Shown here one piece after another: positions 1 to 7,094 of a stretch of 13,534 nt of DNA (position 1 is its first letter; every line of letters begins with the position of its first letter). Below the pieces are notes generated by a model. The model did not search any database, was not told the origin of the DNA, and worked only from the letters and a program-made list of their open reading frames with translations. Source of the DNA: UBA5216 sp040081205 (GTDB lineage: Bacteria; Pseudomonadota; Gammaproteobacteria; Burkholderiales; SG8-41); assembly GCA_040081205.1 (NCBI GenBank), contig JBEBHE010000102.1, positions 1 through 13,534 on the forward strand. Reading direction: 5' to 3'. The translations under genes were made by a program, and so were the position numbers.

Positions 1-10
1 CTATAAGTAT

Positions 11-781
11 ATGTTTTTAAATAATGTTTCTCAGTTTTTTGGCCTATGCCTCCTGGTGCTGCTGGCGGCCTGCACGTCGCTGCCGGGCGCGGGTCTGCCG
101 TCGTACACGAGCCTGCCGCTGGTTGAACGTCCTTCGGTAAATTTCGGCGCGCGACGGCCAAACTATGTGGTCATCCATCACACCAGCGACGATACCGCCG
201 AGGAGTCACTGCACACGCTGACGAATCCGAAGTTTGAGGTGAGCTCGCATTATTTGATCGGGCGCGACGGCAAACTTTATTATCTGGTGGATGAACTGGC
301 GCGCGCGTGGCATGCGGGTGAGGCGTACTGGGGCGGCTTGAGTGATCTGAATTCAGCTTCTATCGGCATCGAGCTGGATAACAACGGTTTCGAGCCTTTC
401 GCCGAACCGATGATCGAGACCTTGCTGCAATTGCTGGCAGACTTGAAGGCGCGCTATAAAATTCCAACAGCTAATTTTCTCGGGCACGGCGATATTATTC
501 CTGGGCGCAAAGTGGATCCCAGCCGCCACTTTCCATGGAAGCGGTTGGCGGAGCGCGGGTTTGGCTTGTGGTGTGAGGCACCCGCTGTACCCTTTGCGGC
601 AGCACCCGCCGGCGCGAGCGACGCATTGCTGCTGGCGGGCTTCGGGTACGATGTATCGAATTTGAATGCCGCCGTGGCAGCGTTCAAACGGCGTTTTTCG
701 GGGATCGACAGCGACAGTGCGCTGTCGGAAAGTGATCGGGCACAGCTCTATTGTTTGATTCAGCGCAAGATGGAGCGTTAG
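11..781 (+). CDS. amiD: N-acetylmuramoyl-L-alanine amidase, AmiD-type lipoprotein
   Basis: This 256-residue protein should cleave the amide bond between N-acetylmuramic acid and L-alanine in peptidoglycan or muropeptides, from the periplasmic face of the outer membrane. Residues 10-21 form a short hydrophobic stretch ending in the lipobox LAAC, so Cys21 would be lipidated. The amidase_2 (AmpD-like) domain spans about 50-180. His56 or His57 in VVIHHT, His159 in GHGDI and Asp169 fit the zinc ligands, while Glu121 (IGIELDNN) and Lys167 fit the AmpD catalytic pair. Residues 205-256 resemble the C-terminal peptidoglycan-binding segment of E. coli AmiD, and total length is similar to that protein. 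The start at 11 is the only one that keeps the lipoprotein signal, but the window edge hides the ribosome site and no stop is seen upstream in frame. The gene converges on the HupE-like gene with a 30-base gap. The family call is secure; the symbol is less so. Confidence 0.88.
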   Translation: MFLNNVSQFFGLCLLVLLAACTSLPGAGLPSYTSLPLVERPSVNFGARRPNYVVIHHTSDDTAEESLHTLTNPKFEVSSHYLIGRDGKLYYLVDELARAWHAGEAYWGGLSDLNSASIGIELDNNGFEPFAEPMIETLLQLLADLKARYKIPTANFLGHGDIIPGRKVDPSRHFPWKRLAERGFGLWCEAPAVPFAAAPAGASDALLLAGFGYDVSNLNAAVAAFKRRFSGIDSDSALSESDRAQLYCLIQRKMER

Positions 782-811
782 CGGTGATAGTCTTCCGTTT
801 GTTTTTAAAAT

Positions 812-2122
812 TTAATGTGTCTTGCTCTGGCCGATCCAGCGCCGCACCACACCGTTCGCCAGCCACACCAGTGCCGCCAGAATAATCAACGCCATCAGGC
901 CGCGCATCGCGCTCGCCAGAAACGCTGCATCAAGTGTTGGCAACGGAAACTTGCCAAGTTGTTCGCCGCGCTCGAGCATCCAGTGCCAGCCGGTATGCGC
1001 GACCAGCGCCGACAGGATGATGATGCCGATGCGTTCCGCCCACGCATGCCTGAACAGAAACGAGAGGACCGGCAGCAGAATGATCAATACCGCGAGCTGG
1101 CCTATTTCCACGCCGATATTGAATGCGAGCAGCGACGTCAGCAGGTGATCGCCTGCGAATTGCAATGATTCACGCAGTGCAAACGAGAATCCGAAGCCGT
1201 GCACCAATCCAAAGGCGAAGGTGATGATCCAGCGTCGCTGGATATTGGCTCCGATGATATTCTCCAGCGCCATGTAAATAATGGTGAGCGCGATCATGAG
1301 TTCAATCAGTGGCGGAAACCACAGTGCGTCTGGCACGAAGCCGAACGCAGCAGCGACCAGCGTGATCGAATGCGCGACGGTAAACGACGTTACGATCACC
1401 ACCAGTGGCCGCCATTGCCGAAACGGAATAATCAGGCACAATAAAAACAGCAGATGATCGATGCCTTCCAGAATGTGCCAGAAGCCGGAAACTACAAATC
1501 GTCCCGCGGCCTGATGCCAGCGCGGATCGAGGCGCACCAGACCCGGATCGCCATGAAATTCAAACGCGCGCGACGTCGCGCCGGGCGGCAGAAAGCGCAA
1601 CGCAGTGGCGACTTTCAGCCCTAGCCGGTCTACGCGCGCGCGCACGGAGAAATTTGCGCGGTCCGACTGAATCGGATATTCAAGCAGCACATCGAGCAGT
1701 TGCTGGTTCCAATAAAGATTGAGATTGTCCGCGAGTGGCGGGCTTTTGAGTGTGGCCATCGCGGATTCATACGCGGTGAACGACGTGTCCGACGGCAACG
1801 CCACGCGCGCATGCACAATGCGCGGCGCGGGCAGGCGCGCGTCGTTCTCAAAAATATCCAGGCTGTCGATGAGCCATTGCTTGGCGGCGTTGCGCAGCGC
1901 GTCGTCGGCTTTAGACACGACCAGGTAGCCGGGGCCGCTTTTGGGAAAATCCACTTCGCGCAGCGCCGACAACGGGGCACGCACCAGCACTTCCAGTTTA
2001 TTGCCGGCGGGCTTGAAGAAAATGTTGAGGCGCACGTCGGCGGGGATATCGTGTGCGTGCGCAGCTAAGGACGCCGCGTAACCCGCGAACGCCACGACAA
2101 GCCCTAAAACGAATTTCAGCAT
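812..2122 (-). CDS. HupE/UreJ-type membrane protein with secreted N-terminal domain
   Basis: This 436-residue protein has a signal peptide (about 1-22, ending AHAHD), an extracytoplasmic domain (about 23-205), and a C-terminal membrane domain with about six to seven hydrophobic segments between 218 and 425. The membrane part carries HupE/UreJ-family hallmarks: HILEGIDHLLF (His216, His223), VAHSITL (His251), GLVHGFGFSFA (His308), then His376 and His380. HupE and UreJ proteins are linked to nickel entry for hydrogenase or urease. This longer subfamily (HupE/UreJ_2) is widespread without either enzyme, and neither is present here, so metal transport is only inferred. ATG 2122 is the most upstream in-frame start after a stop roughly 50 bases further up. 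It has no purine-rich ribosome site, because the bases just before it belong to a repeat. The gene is divergent from the NHL gene and convergent with amiD. Confidence 0.85.
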   Translation of the reverse strand: MLKFVLGLVVAFAGYAASLAAHAHDIPADVRLNIFFKPAGNKLEVLVRAPLSALREVDFPKSGPGYLVVSKADDALRNAAKQWLIDSLDIFENDARLPAPRIVHARVALPSDTSFTAYESAMATLKSPPLADNLNLYWNQQLLDVLLEYPIQSDRANFSVRARVDRLGLKVATALRFLPPGATSRAFEFHGDPGLVRLDPRWHQAAGRFVVSGFWHILEGIDHLLFLLCLIIPFRQWRPLVVIVTSFTVAHSITLVAAAFGFVPDALWFPPLIELMIALTIIYMALENIIGANIQRRWIITFAFGLVHGFGFSFALRESLQFAGDHLLTSLLAFNIGVEIGQLAVLIILLPVLSFLFRHAWAERIGIIILSALVAHTGWHWMLERGEQLGKFPLPTLDAAFLASAMRGLMALIILAALVWLANGVVRRWIGQSKTH

Positions 2123-2181
2123 GGATAAACAGGATATGCAGGATATACCGGATGAACGGCATCGATTTTATCCTGTATGCC
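2123..2181. repeat. AGGATA-type direct and inverted repeat
   Basis: Imperfect 9-base units run in a row: AGGATATGC (2131-2139), then AGGATATAC (2140-2148), then CGGATGAAC (2149-2157). Further on, TATCCTGTAT (2169-2178) is complementary to ACAGGATA (2129-2136). It also pairs with ATGCAGGATA (2136-2145), with one G-T wobble. The block touches the hupE start codon and looks like part of an interspersed repeat. A related 16-base string, 15 of 16 identical to 2129-2144, lies at 12394-12409. Confidence 0.6.
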
Positions 2182-2209
2182 CTATTCTTCCATGTTAAAT
2201 CGCTGTGCG

Positions 2210-2215
2210 TATAAT
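2210..2215 (+). promoter_or_regulatory. Candidate -10 element for the NHL gene
   Basis: A perfect TATAAT lies 45 bases upstream of the NHL start codon, inside the string GTGCGTATAAT (2205-2215). The 17-base-spaced -35 position (2187-2192, CTTCCA) is a poor match. The same 11-base block precedes the GST gene, and a one-base variant precedes the cold-shock gene. Confidence 0.55.
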
Positions 2216-2260
2216 GACGGCACAAGATTCACGTCATGCGGTTAACCGGGGGAGGCCATC

Positions 2261-3454
2261 ATGAACTTTCGTGGACTGAAGCGTAACCACCTTATCGGCG
2301 GCGTGCTGGCGTTAAGCGTCGTTGTTTTGGGCATCGGTCAAGCGCTGTTGCAAAGCAACGCCGAAGCGCAGCGCGACACCGTGCAGGCGCCGATGTTTGA
2401 GGTCGATCCACTATGGCCCAAGCCGTTGCCCAACGGCTGGTTGCTCGGCATGGCGATCGGCGTGTGGGTGGATGAGCAGGATCATGTATGGATTATTCAT
2501 CGCAGTTCTGCCACGCTGCACAACAATGAAAAGGGCGCGGAACTGAAGCCGCCGATTGCGGAATGCTGCCGCGGCGCGCCGCCGGTGCTGCGCTACGATC
2601 CTGCGGGCAATCTGGTCGGCTCGTGGGGCGGGCCGGGCGAAGGTTACGAGTGGCCGCTGTCGAATCACGGTATTTATGTCGATCACAAGGGTAATGTATG
2701 GATCGGCGGCAACGGCAAGGCTGATGCGCATATCCTGAAGTTCACCAAGGAAGGAAAATTCCTCATGCAGGTCGGCGGCTTGGGCAAGAACGCCGGCAGC
2801 AACGATCTTGGCAACTTCGGGCGCGTGGCGAAAATCTGGGTTGATCCGAAAGCAAACGAGGCCTACATCGCCGACGGGTATCAGAACAAGCGCGTGGCGG
2901 TACTCGACGCCGATAGCGGCAAGATGAAACGCTACTGGGGCGCCTATGGCAACAAGCCCGACGACACCAATCTCGGCCCGTACGATCCGAAAGCGCCGCC
3001 CGCGCAGCAGTTTCGCAATCCGGTGCATTGTGCCGATCTTTCCCATGACGGGCTGTTATATGTGTGTGACCGTGCCAACGACCGCTTGCAGGTGTTCAAG
3101 CCCGACGGTACCTTCGTCAAAGAGCAGTTCTATGCAAAGAACACGCTCGCATCCGGCTCGGTGTGGGACATTGCGTTCTCCAAAGATCCGCAGCAGCGAT
3201 TTATTTTCATGGCGGACGGGCAGAACGAACGTGTACGCATTATCCTGCGTGACACGCTCGAGGAGTTAAGCGCATTTGGCGACGGCGGGCGCCAGCCCGG
3301 CCAGTTCTACGGCGTGCATAGCATTGCGACCGACTCGAAAGGCAACCTGTACACGACCGAAACGTACGAAGGCAAACGCCTGCAAAAGTTTGTGAACAAA
3401 GGTATTGGAGCGGTGCCGCGCGGCAATCAGGGCGTGCTGTGGCCCAAGCGATAG
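2261..3454 (+). CDS. Secreted NHL-repeat six-bladed beta-propeller protein
   Basis: This 397-residue protein has an N-terminal hydrophobic segment (about 11-30) followed by an alanine- and glutamine-rich stretch ending near residue 37. It is therefore exported to the periplasm or anchored there. The rest is a run of NHL/beta-propeller units. Recognisable strands are GVWVDEQDHVWIIHR (67-81), GIYVDHKGNVWIGGNG (137-152), IWVDPKANEAYIADGYQNKRV (192-212), LSHDGLLYVCDRANDRLQVF (260-279), IAFSKDPQQRFIFMADG (304-320) and IATDSKGNLYTTETYEGKRL (355-374). Such proteins are often auto-named peptidyl-alpha-hydroxyglycine lyase-like, but I see no basis for that reaction. An adjacent Cys pair (102-103) and Cys257/Cys269 could form disulfides. 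GGGGGAGG (2248-2255) is a strong ribosome site for ATG 2261. The gene leads a plus-strand run containing two Bug receptors and a TarD-type dehydratase, suggesting a periplasmic ligand-handling role (inference). Confidence 0.8.
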   Translation: MNFRGLKRNHLIGGVLALSVVVLGIGQALLQSNAEAQRDTVQAPMFEVDPLWPKPLPNGWLLGMAIGVWVDEQDHVWIIHRSSATLHNNEKGAELKPPIAECCRGAPPVLRYDPAGNLVGSWGGPGEGYEWPLSNHGIYVDHKGNVWIGGNGKADAHILKFTKEGKFLMQVGGLGKNAGSNDLGNFGRVAKIWVDPKANEAYIADGYQNKRVAVLDADSGKMKRYWGAYGNKPDDTNLGPYDPKAPPAQQFRNPVHCADLSHDGLLYVCDRANDRLQVFKPDGTFVKEQFYAKNTLASGSVWDIAFSKDPQQRFIFMADGQNERVRIILRDTLEELSAFGDGGRQPGQFYGVHSIATDSKGNLYTTETYEGKRLQKFVNKGIGAVPRGNQGVLWPKR

Positions 3455-3530
3455 TGTGGTCCGGGTATTGATTTATTCGGGTCTGGGAAGCCAGTGAATA
3501 GTAATAGTCTGACGAGCGATCAAATACTAC

Positions 3531-3537
3531 AAGGAGG
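3531..3537 (+). promoter_or_regulatory. Ribosome binding site deciding the first Bug start
   Basis: AAGGAGG sits four bases before ATG 3542. It rules out the longer reading from GTG 3494, which would put 16 residues in front of the signal peptide. Confidence 0.8.
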
Positions 3538-3541
3538 CATT

Positions 3542-4507
3542 ATGTTGAAGCAGTCGATAGCGTTGTTGGTTGCAGTGGCGAGCGGCCTGGCGGGCGCCCA
3601 AGCCCATGCGCAGGCGTTTCCGTCGAAGTCGATGCGGCTGGTACTGCCGTTTCCCGCGGGCGGCCCGACCGATATGCTGGGCCGTGCATTGGCGCAAAAA
3701 ATGGGCGAGCAAATGGGGCAGACAATGGTGGCGGATAATCGTCCGGGCGCGGGCGGTAATCTCGGCATCGAGATAGCCGCGAAATCGCCGCCGGATGGGC
3801 ACACGGCGGTGCTGGTGTCGTCAGTGATTTCGATTGCGCCATCGCTTTATCAGAAACTGAATTATGAGCAAAAAGACCTCGCGCCGATTTCGCTGGTGGC
3901 GGAAATTCGCAACGTGATCCTGGTGCATCCATCGGTGCCGGCGAAAAGCCTCAAGGAACTGATTCAACTGGCCGCGCAGAAACCCGGCAATCTCAACTAC
4001 GGTTCGGGCGGCGTCGGCACCACCACGCACATCACGCCAGAACTCATCATGAGTCTCACCAAGACCAAAATGAATCATGTGCCGTACAAAGGATCGGGCC
4101 TGGCGTTGATCGGATTGATCGGCGGACAGGTCGATGTGCTGATCATGGCGGTACCCGCATCGGCGCAACAGGTACTCGCAGGCAAGGCGCGCGCGCTTGC
4201 GATACTCGCGCCTGATCGCGCGCCGCAATTGCCGAATGTGCCCACCGCAAAAGAACTCGGCCACGAAAATTTCGCTGTACGTTTGTGGTACGGCATGCTC
4301 GCGCCGGCAGCAACACCGCCGGCGGTCATCGCCCGTCTGAATGCAGAACTGCACAAAGCGCTCGCGTCGCCTGATTTGAAGTCGCGATTGTCAACCGCCG
4401 GAATCGAGCCGCTGACCAGCACGCCGCAGGAATTCGGTAGCTTCATACAAACCGAAGCCGTGCGTTACGCGAAAGTTATCAGGGACGCGGGTATCAAAGC
4501 AGATTGA
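3542..4507 (+). CDS. Bug/TctC-family periplasmic solute receptor 1
   Basis: This 321-residue protein is a tripartite-tricarboxylate-transporter type receptor, which captures a small carboxylated ligand in the periplasm. A signal peptide (about 1-23) ends in AHA, followed by the mature start QAFPSK. Family loops are intact: LVLPFPAGGPTD (33-44), where the conserved AGG and Asp contact the ligand carboxylate in known Bug structures, and DNRPGAGGNLG (65-75). Later landmarks are the SGGVGTTTHI loop, HVPYKGSG, and IGGQVDVL. Length matches the family. No TctA or TctB subunit is in the window, so this is an orphan receptor, as is common in Bordetella and Cupriavidus relatives. A second receptor starts 38 bases after its stop, and the NHL protein lies 87 bases upstream, consistent with co-transcription. 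The ligand cannot be told from sequence; a neighbouring TarD-type dehydratase makes a hydroxy dicarboxylic acid such as tartrate a reasonable guess. Confidence 0.9.
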   Translation: MLKQSIALLVAVASGLAGAQAHAQAFPSKSMRLVLPFPAGGPTDMLGRALAQKMGEQMGQTMVADNRPGAGGNLGIEIAAKSPPDGHTAVLVSSVISIAPSLYQKLNYEQKDLAPISLVAEIRNVILVHPSVPAKSLKELIQLAAQKPGNLNYGSGGVGTTTHITPELIMSLTKTKMNHVPYKGSGLALIGLIGGQVDVLIMAVPASAQQVLAGKARALAILAPDRAPQLPNVPTAKELGHENFAVRLWYGMLAPAATPPAVIARLNAELHKALASPDLKSRLSTAGIEPLTSTPQEFGSFIQTEAVRYAKVIRDAGIKAD

Positions 4508-4533
4508 TGCAGATTTGCATCGCATTAGCGAGT

Positions 4534-4540
4534 AGAGGGG
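4534..4540 (+). promoter_or_regulatory. Ribosome binding site deciding the second Bug start
   Basis: AGAGGGG lies five bases before GTG 4546. This favours GTG 4546 over the upstream TTG 4504 and ATG 4507, which have no such site and would add residues in front of the KKIFK signal-peptide start. Confidence 0.75.
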
Positions 4541-4545
4541 TTTCA

Positions 4546-5514
4546 GTGAAAAAAATATTTAAAAACATATGGTTATGTTCTTTGTTTGCGGCAGGCGCGA
4601 GTCACGCGGCAGAGCCCGCGTGGCCCACGCGGCCGGTGCGCGTGCTGGTACCGTTCGCGCCCGGCGGCACCACTGACGTGATTGCGCGCATCATCGCCGC
4701 GCGCATGACGGAGATCACCGGGCAGCAATTCATCGTCGATAATCGCGCGGGTGCGGGGGGCAACATCGGTACCGGCATTGTGGCGAATGCCGCGCCTGAT
4801 GGACAAACCATCCTTGTCAACAGCTCGGCATTCGGCGTGAACCCGGGTTTGTATAAATCGATTCCCTACGATCCGTTCAAAAGTTTTATTCCGATTACCA
4901 ATTTCGCGGAGTCGCCGAATTTGTTTTCCGCGCATCCAACCGTGCCGGCCAAAACATTGCCAGACGTATTGAAACTGGCTGGCGCCGATCCAAAGAAATA
5001 CAGCTTTGCCACGCCCGGCATCGGCACCACGCCGCATCTCGCGGTGGAAATGCTCAAGTACGCAGTGAAAATGGATCTCGGTAATATTCCATATAACGGT
5101 GCGGGGCAATCGGTGACTGCGCATCTGGGCGGGCAAGTCGCACTCGCGTGCTCTGCGCTCCCCACGCCCGCGCCGCATGTGAAGGCAGGGCGTTTGCGCG
5201 GGCTGGCGATGGGTTCTCGCGCGCGGCATCCGTCGTTTCCCGATATTCCCACGATGACTGAAGCCGGTTATAAGGATCAGGAATCCGAAACCATGCAGGG
5301 ACTTTATTTCCCCGCCGGCACGCCGCAGCATATCGTGAAGCGCTTTCACAACGAACTCGTGAAAATCGCGAGGATGCCTGAAACCCGCGAGCGCGTGGAA
5401 GGTTTGGGTTTTCAGTTCGTGATGAACACACCCGAGCAATTCATGGTGCAAACACGCAGCGAAGTCGAGAAATGGACGCGCGTGATCAGAAACGCGAAGG
5501 TGCAGGTGCAGTAA
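4546..5514 (+). CDS. Bug/TctC-family periplasmic solute receptor 2
   Basis: This 322-residue receptor of the tripartite tricarboxylate transporter family starts at GTG. Its signal peptide is KKIFKNIWLCSLFAAGASHA, with cleavage near residue 21-22. The ligand loop VPFAPGGTTDVIAR (35-48) and the DNRAGAGGNIG loop (65-75) match the family consensus closely. ATPGIGTTPHL and IPYNGAG follow in the expected order. Length is typical. It is adjacent to, but clearly diverged from, the receptor encoded just upstream, so the pair is more likely two specificities than a recent duplication. The signal-peptide codons form an A/T-rich stretch containing one copy, in antisense, of the TGTTTTTAAA element noted elsewhere in the window. 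The function (binding of an organic acid) is inferred from the family; partner membrane subunits are absent. Confidence 0.9.
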   Translation: MKKIFKNIWLCSLFAAGASHAAEPAWPTRPVRVLVPFAPGGTTDVIARIIAARMTEITGQQFIVDNRAGAGGNIGTGIVANAAPDGQTILVNSSAFGVNPGLYKSIPYDPFKSFIPITNFAESPNLFSAHPTVPAKTLPDVLKLAGADPKKYSFATPGIGTTPHLAVEMLKYAVKMDLGNIPYNGAGQSVTAHLGGQVALACSALPTPAPHVKAGRLRGLAMGSRARHPSFPDIPTMTEAGYKDQESETMQGLYFPAGTPQHIVKRFHNELVKIARMPETRERVEGLGFQFVMNTPEQFMVQTRSEVEKWTRVIRNAKVQVQ

Positions 5515-5557
5515 TCACGCTGATCCTGTACGGCGTAGAAGCGAACACTCCCCCCCG

Positions 5558-5638
5558 TGTCATTCCCGCGCAGGCGGGAATCCATAACACAGTGCCATAT
5601 GGCACATCGCATGGATTCCCGCCTGCGCGGGAATGACA
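5558..5638. repeat. Paired dRS3-like inverted-repeat element
   Basis: Two perfect 28-base inverted arms (5558-5585 and 5611-5638) flank a 25-base centre. Each arm contains the 20-base unit ATTCCC-N8-GGGAAT (5562-5581 and 5615-5634), the pattern of the dRS3 repeat known from Neisseria and seen in many other proteobacteria. The centre holds a further perfect 14-base palindrome, GTGCCATATGGCAC (5592-5605). There is no transposase and no T-tract, so it is best read as a non-autonomous interspersed element between receptor 2 and the dehydratase. It could affect read-through if transcribed, because the whole 81 bases can fold on itself. Confidence 0.85.
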
Positions 5639-5688
5639 GTGCTGGTTTGTGAGGCATAGGAAACTCTGATGAACTTTCATAGAAAACC

Positions 5689-6855
5689 ATGCGAATAATA
5701 GACATCCGTGAAACGGCTATCCCGCTGAAATCAACGCTGCGCAACGCCGTGTTCGATTTCAGCGAAATGACTACCTCGGTCGTGGCGGTTATCACCGACG
5801 TGATCCGTGACGGCAAGCCGGTGGCCGGTTTTGCGTTCAATTCCACCGGGCGCTACGCGTGCGGTGCACAGATGCGCGACCGTTTCATCCCGCGCATCCT
5901 GACGGCGAAGCCGGAATCGTTGCTCAACGCCGCCGGCGATAACCTCGATCCGGAAAAAATTCTCGCGGCGATGATGCAACGCGAAAAGCCGGGCGGGCAT
6001 ACCGAGCGTTCGGTGGCGATAGGCACGATAGAAGTCGCCTGCTGGGACGCGGCGGCGAAAATCGTTGGCAAGCCGTTGCATCGCGTACTCGCCGAACGTT
6101 ACAACGACGGCAAGGTCATCGACAAAATCCCCTGCTACGTCGGCGGTGGCTGGTACGAGCCGGGCAAAGGCATCCCGGAATTGCTCGACGAGGTTCGCGA
6201 CAAACTCGATAGCGGTTACACCGTGATGAAGATCAAGGTGGGCGGTGCGAGCGTTGCCGAAGACGTAGCGCGCCTCGAAGCGTCACTCAAAATCGTGCAA
6301 TCCAGCCAGCATCTGGCGGTGGATGCCAATGCCGGTTTTAATCGTGATCGCGCGCTGGCGTATGCAAAAGCGCTCGCGCCCTACAAGCTCAAATGGTTCG
6401 AGGAGCCGACGGATCCGCTGGGTTACGAACTGCTCAACGAATTCATCGCGCAATATGGGTCGGCGGTGGGCACCGGCGAAAATCTGTTCTCCACGCAGGA
6501 TGTGGAGAATCTGGTGACGTTTGGCGGTATGCGCGCGGGCGTCGATTTTATCCAGACCGACGTGCCGCAATCGTACGGCATCGTGCAGTTCTCACGCACG
6601 CTGGCGATGTTGAAGCAGCGCGGCTGGTCGCGGCAATCGGTGTTTCCACACGGCGGCAATCAAATGACGCTGCATCTGGTCGGCGGTTTTGGCCTCGGCG
6701 GCTGCGAAGCGTATCCGGGCGTGTTTGGCATCTTCGCGGGGTTTGCCGATGATGCCAAAGTGGAGAACGGTTTTCTCAAGCTGCCTGATCGCCCGGGCAT
6801 CGGTTTCGAGGCGCAGAATCAGTTGTACTCGGCGATGAAGGCGCTGGTTTCATGA
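5689..6855 (+). CDS. tarD: TarD-type dehydratase, enolase superfamily
   Basis: This 388-residue member of the mandelate racemase/muconate-lactonizing group resembles, as I recall that sequence, the D-tartrate dehydratase TarD of Bradyrhizobium along its whole length, with nearly the same length. TarD removes water from D-tartrate to give oxaloacetate, using Mg2+ in the cytoplasm. Every expected residue is present: the KxK pair Lys181/Lys183 (MKIKVGG), metal ligands Asp212 (VDANAGF), Glu238 (WFEEP) and Glu264 (GTGEN), and the general acid-base His321 (FPHGGNQM). The N-terminal capping domain carries the family-typical MTTSVVAVITDVI and FNSTGRY segments (27-55), which help set specificity. The substrate may therefore be tartrate or another acid sugar. 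ATG 5689 has no strong ribosome site; a better one serves an overlapping nine-codon frame starting at 5669. The stop overlaps the next gene as ATGA. Preceding Bug receptors may supply the substrate. The family is certain, the substrate only likely. Confidence 0.88.
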   Translation: MRIIDIRETAIPLKSTLRNAVFDFSEMTTSVVAVITDVIRDGKPVAGFAFNSTGRYACGAQMRDRFIPRILTAKPESLLNAAGDNLDPEKILAAMMQREKPGGHTERSVAIGTIEVACWDAAAKIVGKPLHRVLAERYNDGKVIDKIPCYVGGGWYEPGKGIPELLDEVRDKLDSGYTVMKIKVGGASVAEDVARLEASLKIVQSSQHLAVDANAGFNRDRALAYAKALAPYKLKWFEEPTDPLGYELLNEFIAQYGSAVGTGENLFSTQDVENLVTFGGMRAGVDFIQTDVPQSYGIVQFSRTLAMLKQRGWSRQSVFPHGGNQMTLHLVGGFGLGGCEAYPGVFGIFAGFADDAKVENGFLKLPDRPGIGFEAQNQLYSAMKALVS

Positions 6856-7094
6856 ATGCAAGCAGGGGCAATGCCTTGCGCACCGCGCTCGATCACCTGG
6901 GCAAAGGCAATTGGAGCGCCGCGCACAACATTGTGCAAAGCGATGAATCGCCGGAGGGATGCTGGGTACACGCCATCGTGCATGTGATGGAGGGCGATCC
7001 AGACAACGCGCGCTATTGGTACGGACGGGCGGCACGGGTGTTTTCCGCCGATACGGCGGCGGAGGTCGCTGCCGCCAGAAAATCGTTGTCGTAG
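6852..7094 (+). CDS. Small hypothetical protein coupled to the dehydratase
   Basis: This 80-residue protein starts inside the dehydratase stop codon (ATGA at 6852-6855), so the two are almost certainly translationally coupled. It has no signal peptide or membrane segment. The sequence reads as two helix-hairpin-like units, GNWSAAHNIVQSDESPEGCWVHAIVH (19-44) and EGDPDNARYWYGRAARVF (47-64). The W...AAH and NARYWYGRA patterns recall single TPR or Sel1-like repeats. I recall similar short proteins next to unrelated catabolic genes in proteobacteria, but no assigned function. A stabilising or regulatory partner of the dehydratase is possible; this is inference. Tight overlap, good codon structure and family-like motifs support a real gene. 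Confidence 0.75.
   Translation: MNASRGNALRTALDHLGKGNWSAAHNIVQSDESPEGCWVHAIVHVMEGDPDNARYWYGRAARVFSADTAAEVAAARKSLS

Noticed and set aside
815..2068. Several plus-strand open frames over the HupE-like gene
   Set aside because: Arginine- and histidine-rich shadows of a convincing membrane-protein gene on the other strand; no domains or ribosome sites.
3494..3541. Earlier GTG start for receptor 1
   Set aside because: No ribosome site before it, and it would place non-signal residues before a clear signal peptide at 3542.
4504..4545. TTG/ATG starts for receptor 2 overlapping the receptor 1 stop
   Set aside because: The overlap looked like coupling, but AGAGGGG before GTG 4546 and the KKIFK signal-peptide start fit much better.
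4573..5451. Long minus-strand frame (292 codons) opposite receptor 2
   Set aside because: Its composition, rich in Arg, His and Cys without family motifs, is typical of antisense frames in G+C-rich genes.
5558..5638. CRISPR repeat pair or rho-independent terminator
   Set aside because: Only two copies, in inverted orientation, and no T-tract after either arm; a dRS3-like element explains it better.
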